Part shown: one piece after another, positions 1 through 8,648 of the stretch
How the letters are laid out: each line of letters starts with the position of its first letter
How positions within the stretch are numbered: the first letter of the stretch is position 1
From: Streptomyces sp. NBC_00239
Lineage (GTDB): Bacteria > Actinomycetota > Actinomycetes > Streptomycetales > Streptomycetaceae
Length of the DNA: 64,000 nt
Direction: 5' to 3'
Assembly (NCBI RefSeq): GCF_036194065.1
Contig: NZ_CP108095.1
Location: 6,076,001-6,140,000, forward strand
Position numbers and translations under genes: made by a program
Notes under the pieces: generated by a model
Databases searched by the model: none
What the model saw: only the letters and a program-made list of their open reading frames with translations
What the model was told of the DNA's origin: nothing

Positions 1-786
1 AACACGGAGAACATGGGCCAGTTCGAGCGGACGCTGATCATCGTCGACGAGGACGCCTACGTCCACTACGTCGAGGGCTGCACCGCCCCGATCTACTCCT
101 CGGACTCGCTGCACAGCGCCGTGGTCGAGATCATCGTGAAGAAGGGCGGCCGCTGCCGCTACACGACGATCCAGAACTGGTCGAACAACGTCTACAACCT
201 GGTCACCAAGCGCGCCGTGGCGTACGAGGGCGCGACCATGGAGTGGATCGACGGCAACATCGGTTCCAAGGTCACCATGAAGTACCCGGCCGTCTACCTG
301 ATGGGCGAGCACGCCAAGGGCGAGACCCTCTCCATCGCCTTCGCGGGCGAGGGCCAGCACCAGGACGCCGGCTCCAAGATGGTCCACATGGCGCCGAACA
401 CCTCCTCGAACATCGTCTCCAAGTCGGTGGCCCGAGGCGGGGGCCGCACCTCGTACCGCGGCCTGGTCGAGATCGGCGAGGGTGCGCACGGCTCCAAGTC
501 CAACGTGCTCTGTGACGCGCTCCTGGTCGACACCATCTCCCGCTCGGACACGTACCCCTACGTGGACGTCCGCGAGGACGACGTGACGATGGGCCACGAG
601 GCGACCGTCTCCAAGGTCTCCGACGACCAGCTCTTCTACCTGATGGCCCGCGGCCTCACCGAGTTCGAGGCCATGGCCATGATCGTGCGCGGCTTCGTGG
701 AGCCGATCGCGAAGGAGCTGCCCATGGAGTACGCGCTGGAGCTCAACCGGCTGATCGAGCTGCAGATGGAGGGCTCCGTCGGCTGA
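1..786 (+). CDS. sufB: Fe-S cluster assembly scaffold SufB (C-terminal part)
   Basis: This is the C-terminal 261 residues of SufB; the reading frame is open from base 1, so the gene starts outside the window. SufB pairs with SufD and the ATPase SufC to form the SufBC2D scaffold that builds Fe-S clusters in the cytosol. The segment has the SufB/SufD right-handed beta-helix sequence and the conserved C-terminal stretch [16 protein letters not shown], which recurs in SufD downstream (FDDEQLFYLQARGI). It leads a seven-gene suf run on the same strand, and sufD follows after about 85 bases. The identity is certain; only the 5' end is missing. Confidence 0.95.
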   Translation, partial: NTENMGQFERTLIIVDEDAYVHYVEGCTAPIYSSDSLHSAVVEIIVKKGGRCRYTTIQNWSNNVYNLVTKRAVAYEGATMEWIDGNIGSKVTMKYPAVYLMGEHAKGETLSIAFAGEGQHQDAGSKMVHMAPNTSSNIVSKSVARGGGRTSYRGLVEIGEGAHGSKSNVLCDALLVDTISRSDTYPYVDVREDDVTMGHEATVSKVSDDQLFYLMARGLTEFEAMAMIVRGFVEPIAKELPMEYALELNRLIELQMEGSVG

Positions 787-871
787 CGCCGACCCGCCCG
801 ACCCGACCGCAGCACCGCGGCATTCTTCGACGTACGCAGTGCTTTTTAAGAGAGTGAGCAACACGACAGCC

Positions 872-2050
872 ATGGCTGAGGCTCAGAACATTCCGGCGGG
901 ATCGACCACCGCCGGCGCGATCGCGGTGGCCGCCGAGTCCACCGTCGCCACCCGGATGAGCGCGCCCCCGTCCTTCGACGTGGCGGACTTCCCCGTGCCG
1001 CACGGCCGCGAGGAGGAGTGGCGCTTCACTCCGCTGGAGCGGCTGCGCGGGCTGCACGACGGCACCGCCATCGCGAACGGGTCGATGAAGGCCCAGATCG
1101 ACGCCCCCGAAGGGGTCACCGTCGAGTCGGTGGACCGCGGCGACGAGCGCATCGGCAAGGCCGGCACGCCCGTCGACCGGATCGCCGCCCAGGCCTTCTC
1201 GTCGTTCGCCAAGGCCACGGTCGTCACCGTGCCCAAGGAGACCGTCCTCACCGAGCCCGTGCGCGTCTCGCTGCACGGCGAGGGCGGCACCACCTTCGGC
1301 CACACCGTCTTCGACGTGCAGGCCTTCGCCGAGGCGATCATCGTGATCGACCACACCGGCGACGGCGTGCGCGCCGCCAACGTGGACTTCCTCATCGGCG
1401 ACGGCGCCAAGGTCACCGTCGTGTCGGTGCAGGACTGGGACGACACCGCCGTCCACTGCTCCCAGCACAACGCCCTGGTCGGCCGCGACGCCAGCTTCAA
1501 GTCCGTCGTCGTCACCTTCGGCGGCGACCTGGTGCGCCTGCACCCGCGCGTCAGCTACGCGGGCCCCGGCGGCGAGGCCGAACTGCTCGGCGTCTACTTC
1601 ACCGACGCCAAGCAGCACCAGGAGCACCGCCTCCTGGTCACCCACGACGCCCCGCACTGCAAGTCCCACGTGGTCTACAAGGGCGCGCTCCAGGGCGAAG
1701 GCGCGCACGCGGTGTGGATCGGCGACGTCCTCATCCAGAAGACCGCCGAGGGCACCGACACGTACGAGATGAACCGCAACCTCGTCCTCACGGACGGCGC
1801 GCGGGTCGACTCGGTCCCGAACCTGGAGATCGAGACCGGCGAGATCGCCGGCGCCGGCCACGCCTCGGCGACCGGCCGCTTCGACGACGAGCAGCTGTTC
1901 TACCTGCAGGCCCGCGGCATCCCGGCCGACGAGGCCCGCCGCCTGGTCGTGCGCGGCTTCTTCGCCGAGCTCGTTCAGCAGATCGGCGTCCAGGACATCG
2001 AGGACCGCCTGATCTCCAAGATCGAGGCCGAGCTGGAAGCGTCCGTCTGA
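872..2050 (+). CDS. sufD: Fe-S cluster assembly protein SufD
   Basis: SufD, 392 residues, is the partner of SufB in the SufBC2D scaffold. The C-terminal half has the SufB/SufD beta-helix fold, with GEIAGAGHASATGRFDDEQL near residue 330. I chose the ATG that begins MAEAQNIPAG because the actinobacterial family usually starts there. An in-frame GTG at 854 and an ATG at 839 would add 6 or 11 residues, and none of the three has a convincing ribosome site. Its stop shares a base with the ATG of the Rieske gene (TGATG), which suggests translational coupling within the suf operon. Confidence 0.93.
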   Translation: MAEAQNIPAGSTTAGAIAVAAESTVATRMSAPPSFDVADFPVPHGREEEWRFTPLERLRGLHDGTAIANGSMKAQIDAPEGVTVESVDRGDERIGKAGTPVDRIAAQAFSSFAKATVVTVPKETVLTEPVRVSLHGEGGTTFGHTVFDVQAFAEAIIVIDHTGDGVRAANVDFLIGDGAKVTVVSVQDWDDTAVHCSQHNALVGRDASFKSVVVTFGGDLVRLHPRVSYAGPGGEAELLGVYFTDAKQHQEHRLLVTHDAPHCKSHVVYKGALQGEGAHAVWIGDVLIQKTAEGTDTYEMNRNLVLTDGARVDSVPNLEIETGEIAGAGHASATGRFDDEQLFYLQARGIPADEARRLVVRGFFAELVQQIGVQDIEDRLISKIEAELEASV

Positions 2051-2367
2051 TGACGTACGTGAAGGCCTGTGCGCTGAGTGAACTGACCGAGGACACCCCG
2101 AAGCGGGTGGAGCTCGACGGTACGCCGGTGTCCATCGTCTCCACCGAGGGGGAGGTGTTCGCGATCCACGACATCTGCTCGCACGCGAACGTCTCGCTCT
2201 CGGAGGGCGAGGTCGAGGACTGCCAGATCGAATGCTGGCTCCACGGCTCCGCCTTCGACCTGCGCACCGGCAAGCCGTCCGGACTTCCCGCGACGCGCCC
2301 CGTCCCCGTTTACCCCGTAAAGATCGAAGGGGACGACGTGCTCGTCTCCCTCACCCAGGAGTCCTGA
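2050..2367 (+). CDS. Rieske-type [2Fe-2S] ferredoxin of the suf operon
   Basis: A 105-residue soluble Rieske protein. The cluster ligands are visible as C43-x-H45 (CSH) and C62-x2-H65 (CWLH), the spacing of bacterial dioxygenase-type Rieske ferredoxins. There is no membrane anchor. Such genes are often named non-haem iron oxygenase ferredoxin subunit, but no oxygenase gene is nearby and the position between sufD and sufC is the better clue. I infer a role in electron delivery to, or quality control of, Fe-S assembly. The start codon overlaps the sufD stop by one base and sufC begins 7 bases after this gene. Confidence 0.92.
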   Translation: MTYVKACALSELTEDTPKRVELDGTPVSIVSTEGEVFAIHDICSHANVSLSEGEVEDCQIECWLHGSAFDLRTGKPSGLPATRPVPVYPVKIEGDDVLVSLTQES

Positions 2368-2374
2368 GGCATCC

Positions 2375-3139
2375 ATGGCTACGCTTGAAATCCACGACCT
2401 GCACGTCTCCGTCGAGGCCGAAAACGGTGCCCGCGAGATCCTCAAGGGCGTCGACCTCACCGTCAAGCAGGGTGAGACGCACGCCATCATGGGTCCGAAC
2501 GGCTCCGGCAAGTCCACCCTGGCGTACTCGCTCGCCGGTCACCCGAAGTACACCATCACCGGTGGCACCGTGACCCTCGACGGCGAGGACGTCCTGGAGA
2601 TGTCCGTCGACGAGCGCGCCCGCGCCGGTGTCTTCCTCGCCATGCAGTACCCGGTCGAGGTCCCCGGCGTCTCGGTCTCCAACTTCCTGCGGACCTCGGC
2701 CACGGCCGTCCGCGGCGAAGCCCCCAAGCTGCGGCTGTGGGTGAAGGAGGTCAAGGAGACCATGGAGCGTCTCCAGATGGACCCGGCCTTCGCCGAGCGC
2801 AACGTCAACGAGGGCTTCTCCGGCGGTGAGAAGAAGCGCCACGAGATCCTCCAGCTGGAGCTCCTCAAGCCGAAGATCGCGATCCTCGACGAGACCGACT
2901 CCGGCCTCGACGTCGACGCGCTGCGCATCGTCTCCGAGGGCGTCAACCGGGTCCGCGAGACCGGCGAGGTCGGCACCCTGCTGATCACGCACTACACGCG
3001 CATCCTGCGCTACATCAAGCCCGACTTCGTGCACGTCTTCGCGAACGGCCGCATCGCCGAGTCCGGCGGCGCCGAGCTCGCCGACCAGCTGGAGGCCGAG
3101 GGCTACGACAAGTACGTGAAGGGTGGCGCGACCGCGTGA
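2375..3139 (+). CDS. sufC: Fe-S cluster assembly ATPase SufC
   Basis: SufC, 254 residues, is the ABC-type ATPase of the SufBC2D complex. Walker A is GPNGSGKST near residue 40. The SufC-type signature FSGGEKKRHEI is near 150, followed by Walker B with the ILDETDSGLD variant characteristic of SufC and the switch histidine in LLITHYTR. Length matches the family. ATP hydrolysis drives the conformational change that exposes the SufB/SufD cluster site. The stop codon overlaps the GTG start of sufS by four bases (GTGA). Confidence 0.97.
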   Translation: MATLEIHDLHVSVEAENGAREILKGVDLTVKQGETHAIMGPNGSGKSTLAYSLAGHPKYTITGGTVTLDGEDVLEMSVDERARAGVFLAMQYPVEVPGVSVSNFLRTSATAVRGEAPKLRLWVKEVKETMERLQMDPAFAERNVNEGFSGGEKKRHEILQLELLKPKIAILDETDSGLDVDALRIVSEGVNRVRETGEVGTLLITHYTRILRYIKPDFVHVFANGRIAESGGAELADQLEAEGYDKYVKGGATA

Positions 3140-4392
3140 CACAGCTGCCCGGCCTCCTCGACATCGAGGCGATCCGCAAGGACTTCCCCCTGCTGGATCG
3201 TGTGGTCCACGACGGGAAGAAGATCGTTTATCTGGACAACGCGGCGACCTCGCAGAAGCCGCGCCAGGTGCTCGACGCGCTGAACGAGTACTACGAGCAG
3301 CACAACGCCAACGTCCACCGCGGCGTGCACGTGCTCGCCGAGGAGGCCACGGCGCTGTACGAGGGCGCCCGCGACAAGGTCGCCGCCTTCATCAACGCGC
3401 CGAGCCGCGACGAGGTGATCTTCACCAAGAACGCCTCGGAGTCGCTCAACCTGGTCGCGAACATGCTCGGTTGGGCGGACGAGCCCTACCGGGTCGACCG
3501 CGAGACCGAGATCGCCATCACGGAGATGGAGCACCACTCCAACATCGTGCCGTGGCAGCTGCTCGCGCAGCGCACCGGCGCGAAGCTGAAGTGGTTCGGC
3601 CTCACCGACGACGGCCGGCTCGACCTGTCCAACATCGAAGAGGTCATCACGGAGAAGACGAAGATCGTCTCCTTCACGCTGGTCTCCAACATCATGGGCA
3701 CGGTCAACCCGGTCGAGGCGATCGTCCGGCGCGCCCAGGACGTCGGCGCGCTCGTGCTGATCGACGCCTCGCAGGCCGCTCCGCACATGCCGCTGGACGT
3801 GCAGGCGCTCGGCGCCGACTTCGTGGCCTTCACCGGCCACAAGATGTGCGGCCCGACCGGCATCGGCGTCCTCTGGGGCCGCCAGGAGCTGCTGGAGGAC
3901 CTGCCCCCGTTCCTCGGCGGCGGCGAGATGATCGAGACCGTGTCGATGCACGCCTCGACGTACGCTCCGGCGCCCCACAAGTTCGAGGCGGGTACGCCCC
4001 CGATCGCGCAGGCCGTCGGCCTCGGCGCGGCCGTGGACTACCTCACCGCGATCGGCATGGACAAGATCGCCGCGCACGAGCACGCGATCACCGAGTACGC
4101 CGTCAAGCGCCTCCTGGAGGTCCCCGACCTGCGGATCATCGGCCCCACCACGGCCGAGGACCGCGGCGCGGCGATCTCCTTCACGCTGGGCGACATCCAC
4201 CCGCACGACGTGGGCCAGGTACTGGACGAGCAGGGCATCGCGGTCCGCGTGGGACACCACTGCGCGCGCCCGGTCTGCCTGCGGTACGGAATTCCTGCGA
4301 CCACTCGGGCGTCGTTCTACCTGTACTCCTCTCCCGCCGAGGTCGACGCACTGATCGACGGGCTGGAGCACGTACGGAACTTCTTCGGATAA
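3136..4392 (+). CDS. sufS: Cysteine desulfurase SufS
   Basis: Group II cysteine desulfurase of 418 residues. It releases sulfur from L-cysteine as an enzyme persulfide using PLP. Visible elements are YLDNAATSQKP at the N-terminus, the EMEHHSN cofactor-stacking histidine, and the PLP lysine in TGHKMCGPTG. The active-site cysteine C376 lies in VGHHCARPVC. The GTG start overlaps sufC by four bases. The sulfur acceptor is expected to be SufU, the next gene, as in Gram-positive bacteria that lack SufE. Confidence 0.96.
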   Translation: MTQLPGLLDIEAIRKDFPLLDRVVHDGKKIVYLDNAATSQKPRQVLDALNEYYEQHNANVHRGVHVLAEEATALYEGARDKVAAFINAPSRDEVIFTKNASESLNLVANMLGWADEPYRVDRETEIAITEMEHHSNIVPWQLLAQRTGAKLKWFGLTDDGRLDLSNIEEVITEKTKIVSFTLVSNIMGTVNPVEAIVRRAQDVGALVLIDASQAAPHMPLDVQALGADFVAFTGHKMCGPTGIGVLWGRQELLEDLPPFLGGGEMIETVSMHASTYAPAPHKFEAGTPPIAQAVGLGAAVDYLTAIGMDKIAAHEHAITEYAVKRLLEVPDLRIIGPTTAEDRGAAISFTLGDIHPHDVGQVLDEQGIAVRVGHHCARPVCLRYGIPATTRASFYLYSSPAEVDALIDGLEHVRNFFG

Positions 4393-4422
4393 CGAGGACG
4401 ACGAGGGGCGACGAGGGCCGCT

Positions 4423-4884
4423 GTGAAGCTGGATTCGATGTACCAGGAACTGATCCTGGACCACTACAAGCACCCGCACGGGCGCGGTCTGCGCGACGGC
4501 GACGCCGAGGTGCACCACGTCAACCCGACGTGCGGTGACGAGATCACGCTGCGCGTGAAGTACGACGGGGAGACGCTGACCGACGTCTCCTACGAGGGCC
4601 AGGGCTGCTCCATCAGCCAGGCCAGCGCGTCCGTACTGAACGAGCTGCTCGTCGGCAAGGACCTGGCCGAGGCGCAGAAGATCCAGGGCGTGTTCCTGGA
4701 GATGATGCAGTCGAAGGGCAAGATCGAGCCCGACGAGGCCATGGAGGAGGTGCTGGAGGACGCGGTCGCGTTCGTCGGCGTCTCCAAGTACCCGGCTCGC
4801 GTGAAGTGTGCTCTGCTGAGCTGGATGGCCTGGAAGGACGCGACCGCCCAGGTTCTGGGCGACGCCGAGAGGAAGACGGCATGA
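4423..4884 (+). CDS. sufU: Zinc-dependent sulfurtransferase SufU
   Basis: SufU, 153 residues, accepts persulfide sulfur from SufS. The three zinc-ligand cysteines and the conserved aspartate are present: C37 and D39 in NPTCGDE, C62 in YEGQGCSIS and C129 in RVKCALLSW. The region between the second and third cysteine is typical of SufU rather than IscU. Translation starts at a GTG about 30 bases after sufS. The stop overlaps the ATG of the next gene (ATGA), keeping it in the suf operon. Confidence 0.95.
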   Translation: MKLDSMYQELILDHYKHPHGRGLRDGDAEVHHVNPTCGDEITLRVKYDGETLTDVSYEGQGCSISQASASVLNELLVGKDLAEAQKIQGVFLEMMQSKGKIEPDEAMEEVLEDAVAFVGVSKYPARVKCALLSWMAWKDATAQVLGDAERKTA

Positions 4885-5228
4885 CCGAGAACGCAACGCC
4901 GGAGGCGACCATCAAGCCGGCCACCGAGGAAGAGGTCCGCGAGGCCCTCTACGACGTGGTCGACCCGGAGCTGGGCATCGACGTCGTCAACCTGGGCCTG
5001 ATCTACGGGATCCACATCGACGACGCGAACATCGCCACCCTCGACATGACCCTGACCTCGGCGGCCTGCCCGCTGACGGACGTCATCGAGGACCAGGCGA
5101 AGTCGGCCACCGACGGCATCGTCAGCGAGCTGCGCATCAACTGGGTCTGGATGCCCCCGTGGGGCCCGGACAAGATCACCGACGACGGTCGCGAACAACT
5201 CCGCGCCCTCGGCTTCAACGTCGGCTGA
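4881..5228 (+). CDS. sufT: SufT-type metal-sulfur cluster assembly factor (DUF59/MIP18)
   Basis: A 115-residue MIP18/DUF59 protein, the last gene of the suf operon. Family landmarks are the DPELGIDVVNLGLIY block near residue 30 and TLTSAACPLTDVI near residue 65, whose cysteine is the conserved reactive residue. Relatives help mature or carry Fe-S clusters. Translation starts at the ATG overlapping the sufU stop by four bases. A strong hairpin about 70 bases downstream closes the operon. Confidence 0.93.
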   Translation: MTENATPEATIKPATEEEVREALYDVVDPELGIDVVNLGLIYGIHIDDANIATLDMTLTSAACPLTDVIEDQAKSATDGIVSELRINWVWMPPWGPDKITDDGREQLRALGFNVG

Positions 5229-5295
5229 CACCGGCGGATCCGGCCGGCAACGGCCGGCCAGGCCTGCAAAGGCCGAGGCACACCCGTGCACACCA

Positions 5296-5322
5296 GGGCC
5301 CCGGGCATCCGCCCGGGGCCTT
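5296..5322. terminator. Hairpin terminator after the suf operon
   Basis: The arms GCCCCGGGC and GCCCGGGGC pair perfectly around an ATCC loop, extended by one more G-C pair and followed by CTTT. It lies between sufT (+) and the convergent membrane-protein gene (-), so it could serve both strands. Confidence 0.85.
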
Positions 5323-5354
5323 TGGCGTGCGCTGTCCGTCCCGCGCCGCCTGGT

Positions 5355-6572
5355 TCACGGTCGGTCGGTGGGTCCCGGCGCGCCGTACGGACCAGGCTGA
5401 CCCGCCGGTCCTCCCTGACCCGTCCGGCCGGGCGGTCCGTACGGGCTCTGCGGTCCGTACGGCCCCTGCGGTCCCGGTACGCCGTGCGGGCCCTGCGGTG
5501 CGGGCGGGCCCGAGGGCGGGAAGTTCGCCGCGAGGAGGCTGCCGGCGAGGTCCTCGCGGCGCAGCCGCCGGTCCACGTACACCAGGCCGGAGACCAACTG
5601 CACGAAGCCGATCTGGAACACCTGGCTGACGACCGTGCCCAGCAGCAGGCAGCCCGCGTACAGGACGAACCCGCCGATCATCCCGGCGGTGGGCGCGCTG
5701 TCGCCGGAGCCTTCGAGCATGGCCGGGATCAGTCCGAGGAAGCCGACGAAGACGAACGGCAGCTGGATCAGGTACGACAGGATCGCCGCGACCAGCCCGG
5801 CGAGCAGGAACGTGCCGAACGCGCGCCACCAGGCGCCCCGGACCAGGTGCGCGGAGCGCCGCAGCGCCGTGACCGGCCCCAGCGCCTCGCAGACCGAGGC
5901 GGCCGGCGCCAGGCTGAGGCGGACCCCCAGCCAGGTGCTCACCGGGGCGGCCGCCAGGACGAACAGCGGGAACAGCACGACGAGCCCGGACGCGTCCTCC
6001 CCGCCGCCCGCGCCCGCCGCGAGGGCCGCCGTGGCGGCGGCCAGGGCGACGGCCGCCGCCATCGGTGCGCCGACGATCAGGCCGGTGAGGACGAACGTGC
6101 CCACCACCGACGGGAGCCGCGACCAGGTGCGGCGCCACATCGCGCGGAACGGCGTCGGGCGGCCGAGCACCGCCTCCTGGAGGACCGCCGGGGCGAGGGT
6201 GGCGGCCACGGCCATGCCCAGCAGCATCACGAGCAGCGCGAGCGCGCCGAGCGGGACGGCGGCGGCCAGCACCCGGCGGGCGTGCTCGGCGGACGGGTCG
6301 TCGCCGTACGTGGTGTCCAGCAGGATCGAGAGGTCCTCGTGGACGGCGGCGTACGCGATGCCGCTGCCGACGGCCAGCACCAGGATGCCGAGGGCCTGGG
6401 TGGCCAGGGTGATGCCGAACAGCGTCTTCCAGTAGCGGCCGATGGTGCTGAAGGCGCCGCCGATCATCTCGCCGATGCCGAGCGGCCGCAGCGGCACGAC
6501 CCCCGGTTGCGGCGGCAGCGGCGGAAGCCACCCGCCCCACGGCTGCGGGCCCCACCCCGTGTTCTGCGTCAT
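5355..6572 (-). CDS. Polytopic membrane protein with Pro/Gly-rich tail
   Basis: A 405-residue integral membrane protein of unknown function. After a short Trp/Pro-rich N-terminus ([15 protein letters not shown]) come roughly six hydrophobic segments, interrupted by the soluble stretch [20 protein letters not shown]. This pattern resembles the glycerophosphoryl-diester phosphodiesterase membrane domain family. The last 50 residues are a low-complexity tail of PxGPxG repeats. The start is the first ATG giving this N-terminus. It is divergent from the SMR gene, with the twin operator between them, so it might share that control. No catalytic residues are recognisable. Confidence 0.75.
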   Translation of the reverse strand: MTQNTGWGPQPWGGWLPPLPPQPGVVPLRPLGIGEMIGGAFSTIGRYWKTLFGITLATQALGILVLAVGSGIAYAAVHEDLSILLDTTYGDDPSAEHARRVLAAAVPLGALALLVMLLGMAVAATLAPAVLQEAVLGRPTPFRAMWRRTWSRLPSVVGTFVLTGLIVGAPMAAAVALAAATAALAAGAGGGEDASGLVVLFPLFVLAAAPVSTWLGVRLSLAPAASVCEALGPVTALRRSAHLVRGAWWRAFGTFLLAGLVAAILSYLIQLPFVFVGFLGLIPAMLEGSGDSAPTAGMIGGFVLYAGCLLLGTVVSQVFQIGFVQLVSGLVYVDRRLRREDLAGSLLAANFPPSGPPAPQGPHGVPGPQGPYGPQSPYGPPGRTGQGGPAGQPGPYGAPGPTDRP

Positions 6573-6629
6573 CTGCACTCCGTACCGAGTCCCGTCCCCT
6601 GATGGAAGGCACACCGTATCCCGCGCCGT

Positions 6630-6669
6630 TGTGTACGGTCGTACGCATCGTTGTGTACGGTGGTACACA
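6630..6669. promoter_or_regulatory. Twin palindromic operator upstream of the SMR/TetR genes
   Basis: Two copies of one 18-bp palindrome stand 22 bp apart, about two helical turns. Copy 1 is TGTGTACGGTCGTACGCA at 6630-6647. Copy 2 is TGTGTACGGTGGTACACA at 6652-6669, with perfect 7-bp arms. The second copy ends on the A of the SMR start codon. This is the expected layout of an operator for the TetR regulator encoded two genes on. The target assignment is inference. Confidence 0.7.
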
Positions 6670-6989
6670 TGCCCTACGCGCTCCTCGCCGCCGCCATAGC
6701 GGCGGAAGTCGCCGGAACCACCGCCATGAAGTACAGCGACGGATTCACCCGGCTGTGGCCGTCGCTCGGCACGCTGCTCGGCTACGTCATCGCCTTCACC
6801 CTGCTCGCCCAGACCCTGAAGTCGATGTCGGTCGGCACCGCCTACGCGATCTGGGCCGGCGTCGGCACCGCCGCCATCGCCGCGATCGGCATGATCTTCC
6901 TCGGGGAGGCGGCCAGTGCCGCCAAACTGGCCGGGATCGCCCTGGTGATCGGCGGGGTCGTGCTCCTGAACCTGGGGGGCGCGCACTGA
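6669..6989 (+). CDS. Small multidrug resistance (SMR/EmrE-type) efflux protein
   Basis: A 106-residue four-helix SMR transporter, the usual length for proton-coupled efflux of cationic drugs. The membrane-embedded proton and substrate glutamate E13 is present in [10 protein letters not shown]. The family stretch [16 protein letters not shown] forms helix 3, and helix 4 carries [15 protein letters not shown] chose the ATG giving MPYALLA; an ORF start six codons upstream would lie inside the operator. There is only a weak purine stretch (GGTGG) before it, and that stretch belongs to the palindrome. The tetR stop-start overlap shows the two are co-transcribed. Confidence 0.92.
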   Translation: MPYALLAAAIAAEVAGTTAMKYSDGFTRLWPSLGTLLGYVIAFTLLAQTLKSMSVGTAYAIWAGVGTAAIAAIGMIFLGEAASAAKLAGIALVIGGVVLLNLGGAH

Positions 6990-7531
6990 TGGCCGGCGCC
7001 CGCCGCCACGACCCCGAGCGCCGCTCCCGGATCATCGACGCGGCGATCCGGGTGGTGGGGGCGAAGGGCATCGCGGGGCTGAGCCACCGCTCGGTCGCGG
7101 CCGAGGCGGACGTCCCGCTGGGCTCGACCACCTACCACTTCGCCACCCTCGACGAACTCCTCGTCGCGGCGCTGCGGCGGACGAACGAGGGTTTCACCCG
7201 GCGCGCGGCCGCCTACCGGCACGCGGCCGCCCCCGGCGCCGGCCTCGCCGAGGTGCTGGCCCGGCTGCTGGGGGAGTGGCTCGTCGGCGACCGGCCGGCG
7301 GCGGAACTGGAGTACGAGCTCTACCTCGCCGCGCTGCGCCGGCCGGCCCTGCGCCCGGTGGCCGCCGAGTGGTACGAGGCGATGGAACGGCTGCTCGCGG
7401 ACCGCACCGACCCCGGCACCGCCCGGGCGCTGGTGGCCGCCATGGACGGGATCTGCCTCCAGGTGCTGCTCACGGGAGCGCCGTACGACGAGGCCTGGGC
7501 GCGGGACACGCTCGCCCGGCTGCTGCCCTGA
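6989..7531 (+). CDS. TetR-family regulator of the SMR pump
   Basis: A 180-residue TetR repressor. The N-terminal helix-turn-helix spans about residues 10-55 ([16 protein letters not shown], then [21 protein letters not shown]). The rest is an all-helical ligand domain. Its ATG overlaps the SMR stop (TGATG), so pump and regulator form one transcript. The twin palindrome before the SMR start is its likely operator, giving autoregulation with drug-induced release. The gene ends in a 21-bp sequence that is repeated three more times after the stop codon. Confidence 0.9.
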   Translation: MAGARRHDPERRSRIIDAAIRVVGAKGIAGLSHRSVAAEADVPLGSTTYHFATLDELLVAALRRTNEGFTRRAAAYRHAAAPGAGLAEVLARLLGEWLVGDRPAAELEYELYLAALRRPALRPVAAEWYEAMERLLADRTDPGTARALVAAMDGICLQVLLTGAPYDEAWARDTLARLLP

Positions 7532-7594
7532 GCCGCCCGGCTGCTGCCCTGAGCCGCCGGGCTCCTGCGCTGAGCCGCCGGGCTCCTGCGCTGA
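7511..7594 (+). repeat. 21-bp tandem repeat over the tetR stop, four copies
   Basis: Four consecutive 21-bp units each end in TGA. The consensus is GCCGCCCGGCTGCTGCCCTGA in the first two units and GCCGCCGGGCTCCTGCGCTGA in the last two. The first unit encodes the last residues and stop of tetR. The units are in frame with one another, so each provides a backup stop. Confidence 0.85.
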
Positions 7595-7619
7595 GGCTCG
7601 GGGGCTGCCGCCCCGAGCC
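7595..7619. terminator. Hairpin between convergent tetR and HxlR-peroxiredoxin genes
   Basis: GGCTCGGGG and CCCCGAGCC pair perfectly (9 bp) around a 7-base loop. The hairpin follows the 21-bp repeats and precedes the 3' end of the minus-strand gene, so it probably works in both directions. There is no T run. Confidence 0.6.
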
Positions 7620-7649
7620 TCCGGGCCGCGTCCCCGCCGCGGTGGCGGC

Positions 7650-8528
7650 CTAATCGCGCGCGGTGCCGAGTGATGCCAGCGCCGCCGTGACGCTCGCCGC
7701 GATGTCCTGGACCGGATAGAAGACCTCGCGGATCCGACGGTCCCGGTCCACCACCAGGGTGAGCCGCTTGAGCCGGCTCACCCCCGCCGCCCGGAAGGTG
7801 GGCAGCCGCAGCGCCGCCGTCAGCCCCAGGTCCGCGTCCGACAGCAGCGGGAAGCCCAGGCCCTCCGCGCGGGCGAACTCCCGCTGCTCGTCCGGCCGCT
7901 GGGTGGACACCCCGGTCACCGTCGCGCCCGCCGCCGTGAACTCCGCCAGCCGGTCCCGGTAGGTGCACGACTCCAGGGTGCAGCCGCGGGCCCCCGGGAT
8001 GGCGGCCCAGCCCGGCGGGTACGCCTCGGCCCGTGCGTACGCTCCCGGGAAGCAGTACAGGACCGTGTGCGCGGTGTCCGCGACGGGATCGCGCAACTCC
8101 CCGTCCTGGTCCGGCAGCAGCAGGTCCGGCAGCCGGGTGCCCGCCAGCGCGTGCACCCGCTCGGCCTCCCGCGATGCCTCCGCGGCCGTCGCCGTGGTCT
8201 CGCCCTCGCCCAGCACCCACGTGTCGCCCCAGTCCTGGAGCGCCACCAGGACGGGCAGCAACGCCCGGCCGCGCGCGGTCAGCCGGTACGCGTGCCGCAC
8301 CGGGCGTTCCTGGTAGGGCTCGCGGGTGAGCACCCCGGCGTCCACGAGGAGCTTCAGCCGCTCCGTGAGCACCTTGCGGGAGACGCCCAGCTCCCGCTGG
8401 AACTCCTCGAACCGGGACAGCCCGCGGGCCGCGTCGCGGACGACCAGCAGGGTCCACCAGTCGCCCACGACGTCGAGCGCCTGGGCGATGGCGCAGTCGG
8501 CGTCACCGAGGCCGGTGCGCTGGGGCAT
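7650..8528 (-). CDS. HxlR-family regulator fused to a BCP-type peroxiredoxin
   Basis: A 292-residue fusion. Residues 1-105 form an HxlR winged helix (CAIAQALDVVGDWWTLLVVRD, then a wing near residues 75-85), including the N-terminal C12 that serves as a thiol sensor in some HxlR proteins. Residues about 125-290 are an AhpC/TSA peroxiredoxin of the BCP/PrxQ type, with C183 and C188 in GARGCTLESC. The combination suggests that DNA binding and peroxide reduction are linked in one chain, which is inference. The gene is divergent from an MFS transporter, with a palindrome between them. Length and frame are intact, so the fusion is not an obvious sequencing error. Confidence 0.88.
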   Translation of the reverse strand: MPQRTGLGDADCAIAQALDVVGDWWTLLVVRDAARGLSRFEEFQRELGVSRKVLTERLKLLVDAGVLTREPYQERPVRHAYRLTARGRALLPVLVALQDWGDTWVLGEGETTATAAEASREAERVHALAGTRLPDLLLPDQDGELRDPVADTAHTVLYCFPGAYARAEAYPPGWAAIPGARGCTLESCTYRDRLAEFTAAGATVTGVSTQRPDEQREFARAEGLGFPLLSDADLGLTAALRLPTFRAAGVSRLKRLTLVVDRDRRIREVFYPVQDIAASVTAALASLGTARD

Positions 8529-8600
8529 CTCCCGGCTCCCTTCGGCGGGGCGGGCGCTGCTCGGGGACTGTCATGAGCCCATGGTAGGTTGCCGGCACGA

Positions 8601-8623
8601 GTGAGTTCCCAAAAGGAACTGAC
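8601..8623. promoter_or_regulatory. Palindromic operator between the HxlR fusion and the MFS gene
   Basis: The perfect inverted repeat AGTTCC-N5-GGAACT extends outward to GT-N and N-AC, giving a 23-bp symmetric site. It lies 73 bases upstream of the HxlR-peroxiredoxin start and 26 bases before the chosen MFS start. This is a natural site for the HxlR domain to control both genes. Confidence 0.65.
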
Positions 8624-8648
8624 TAAGTACGCGTACGGGGGGTCGTTC

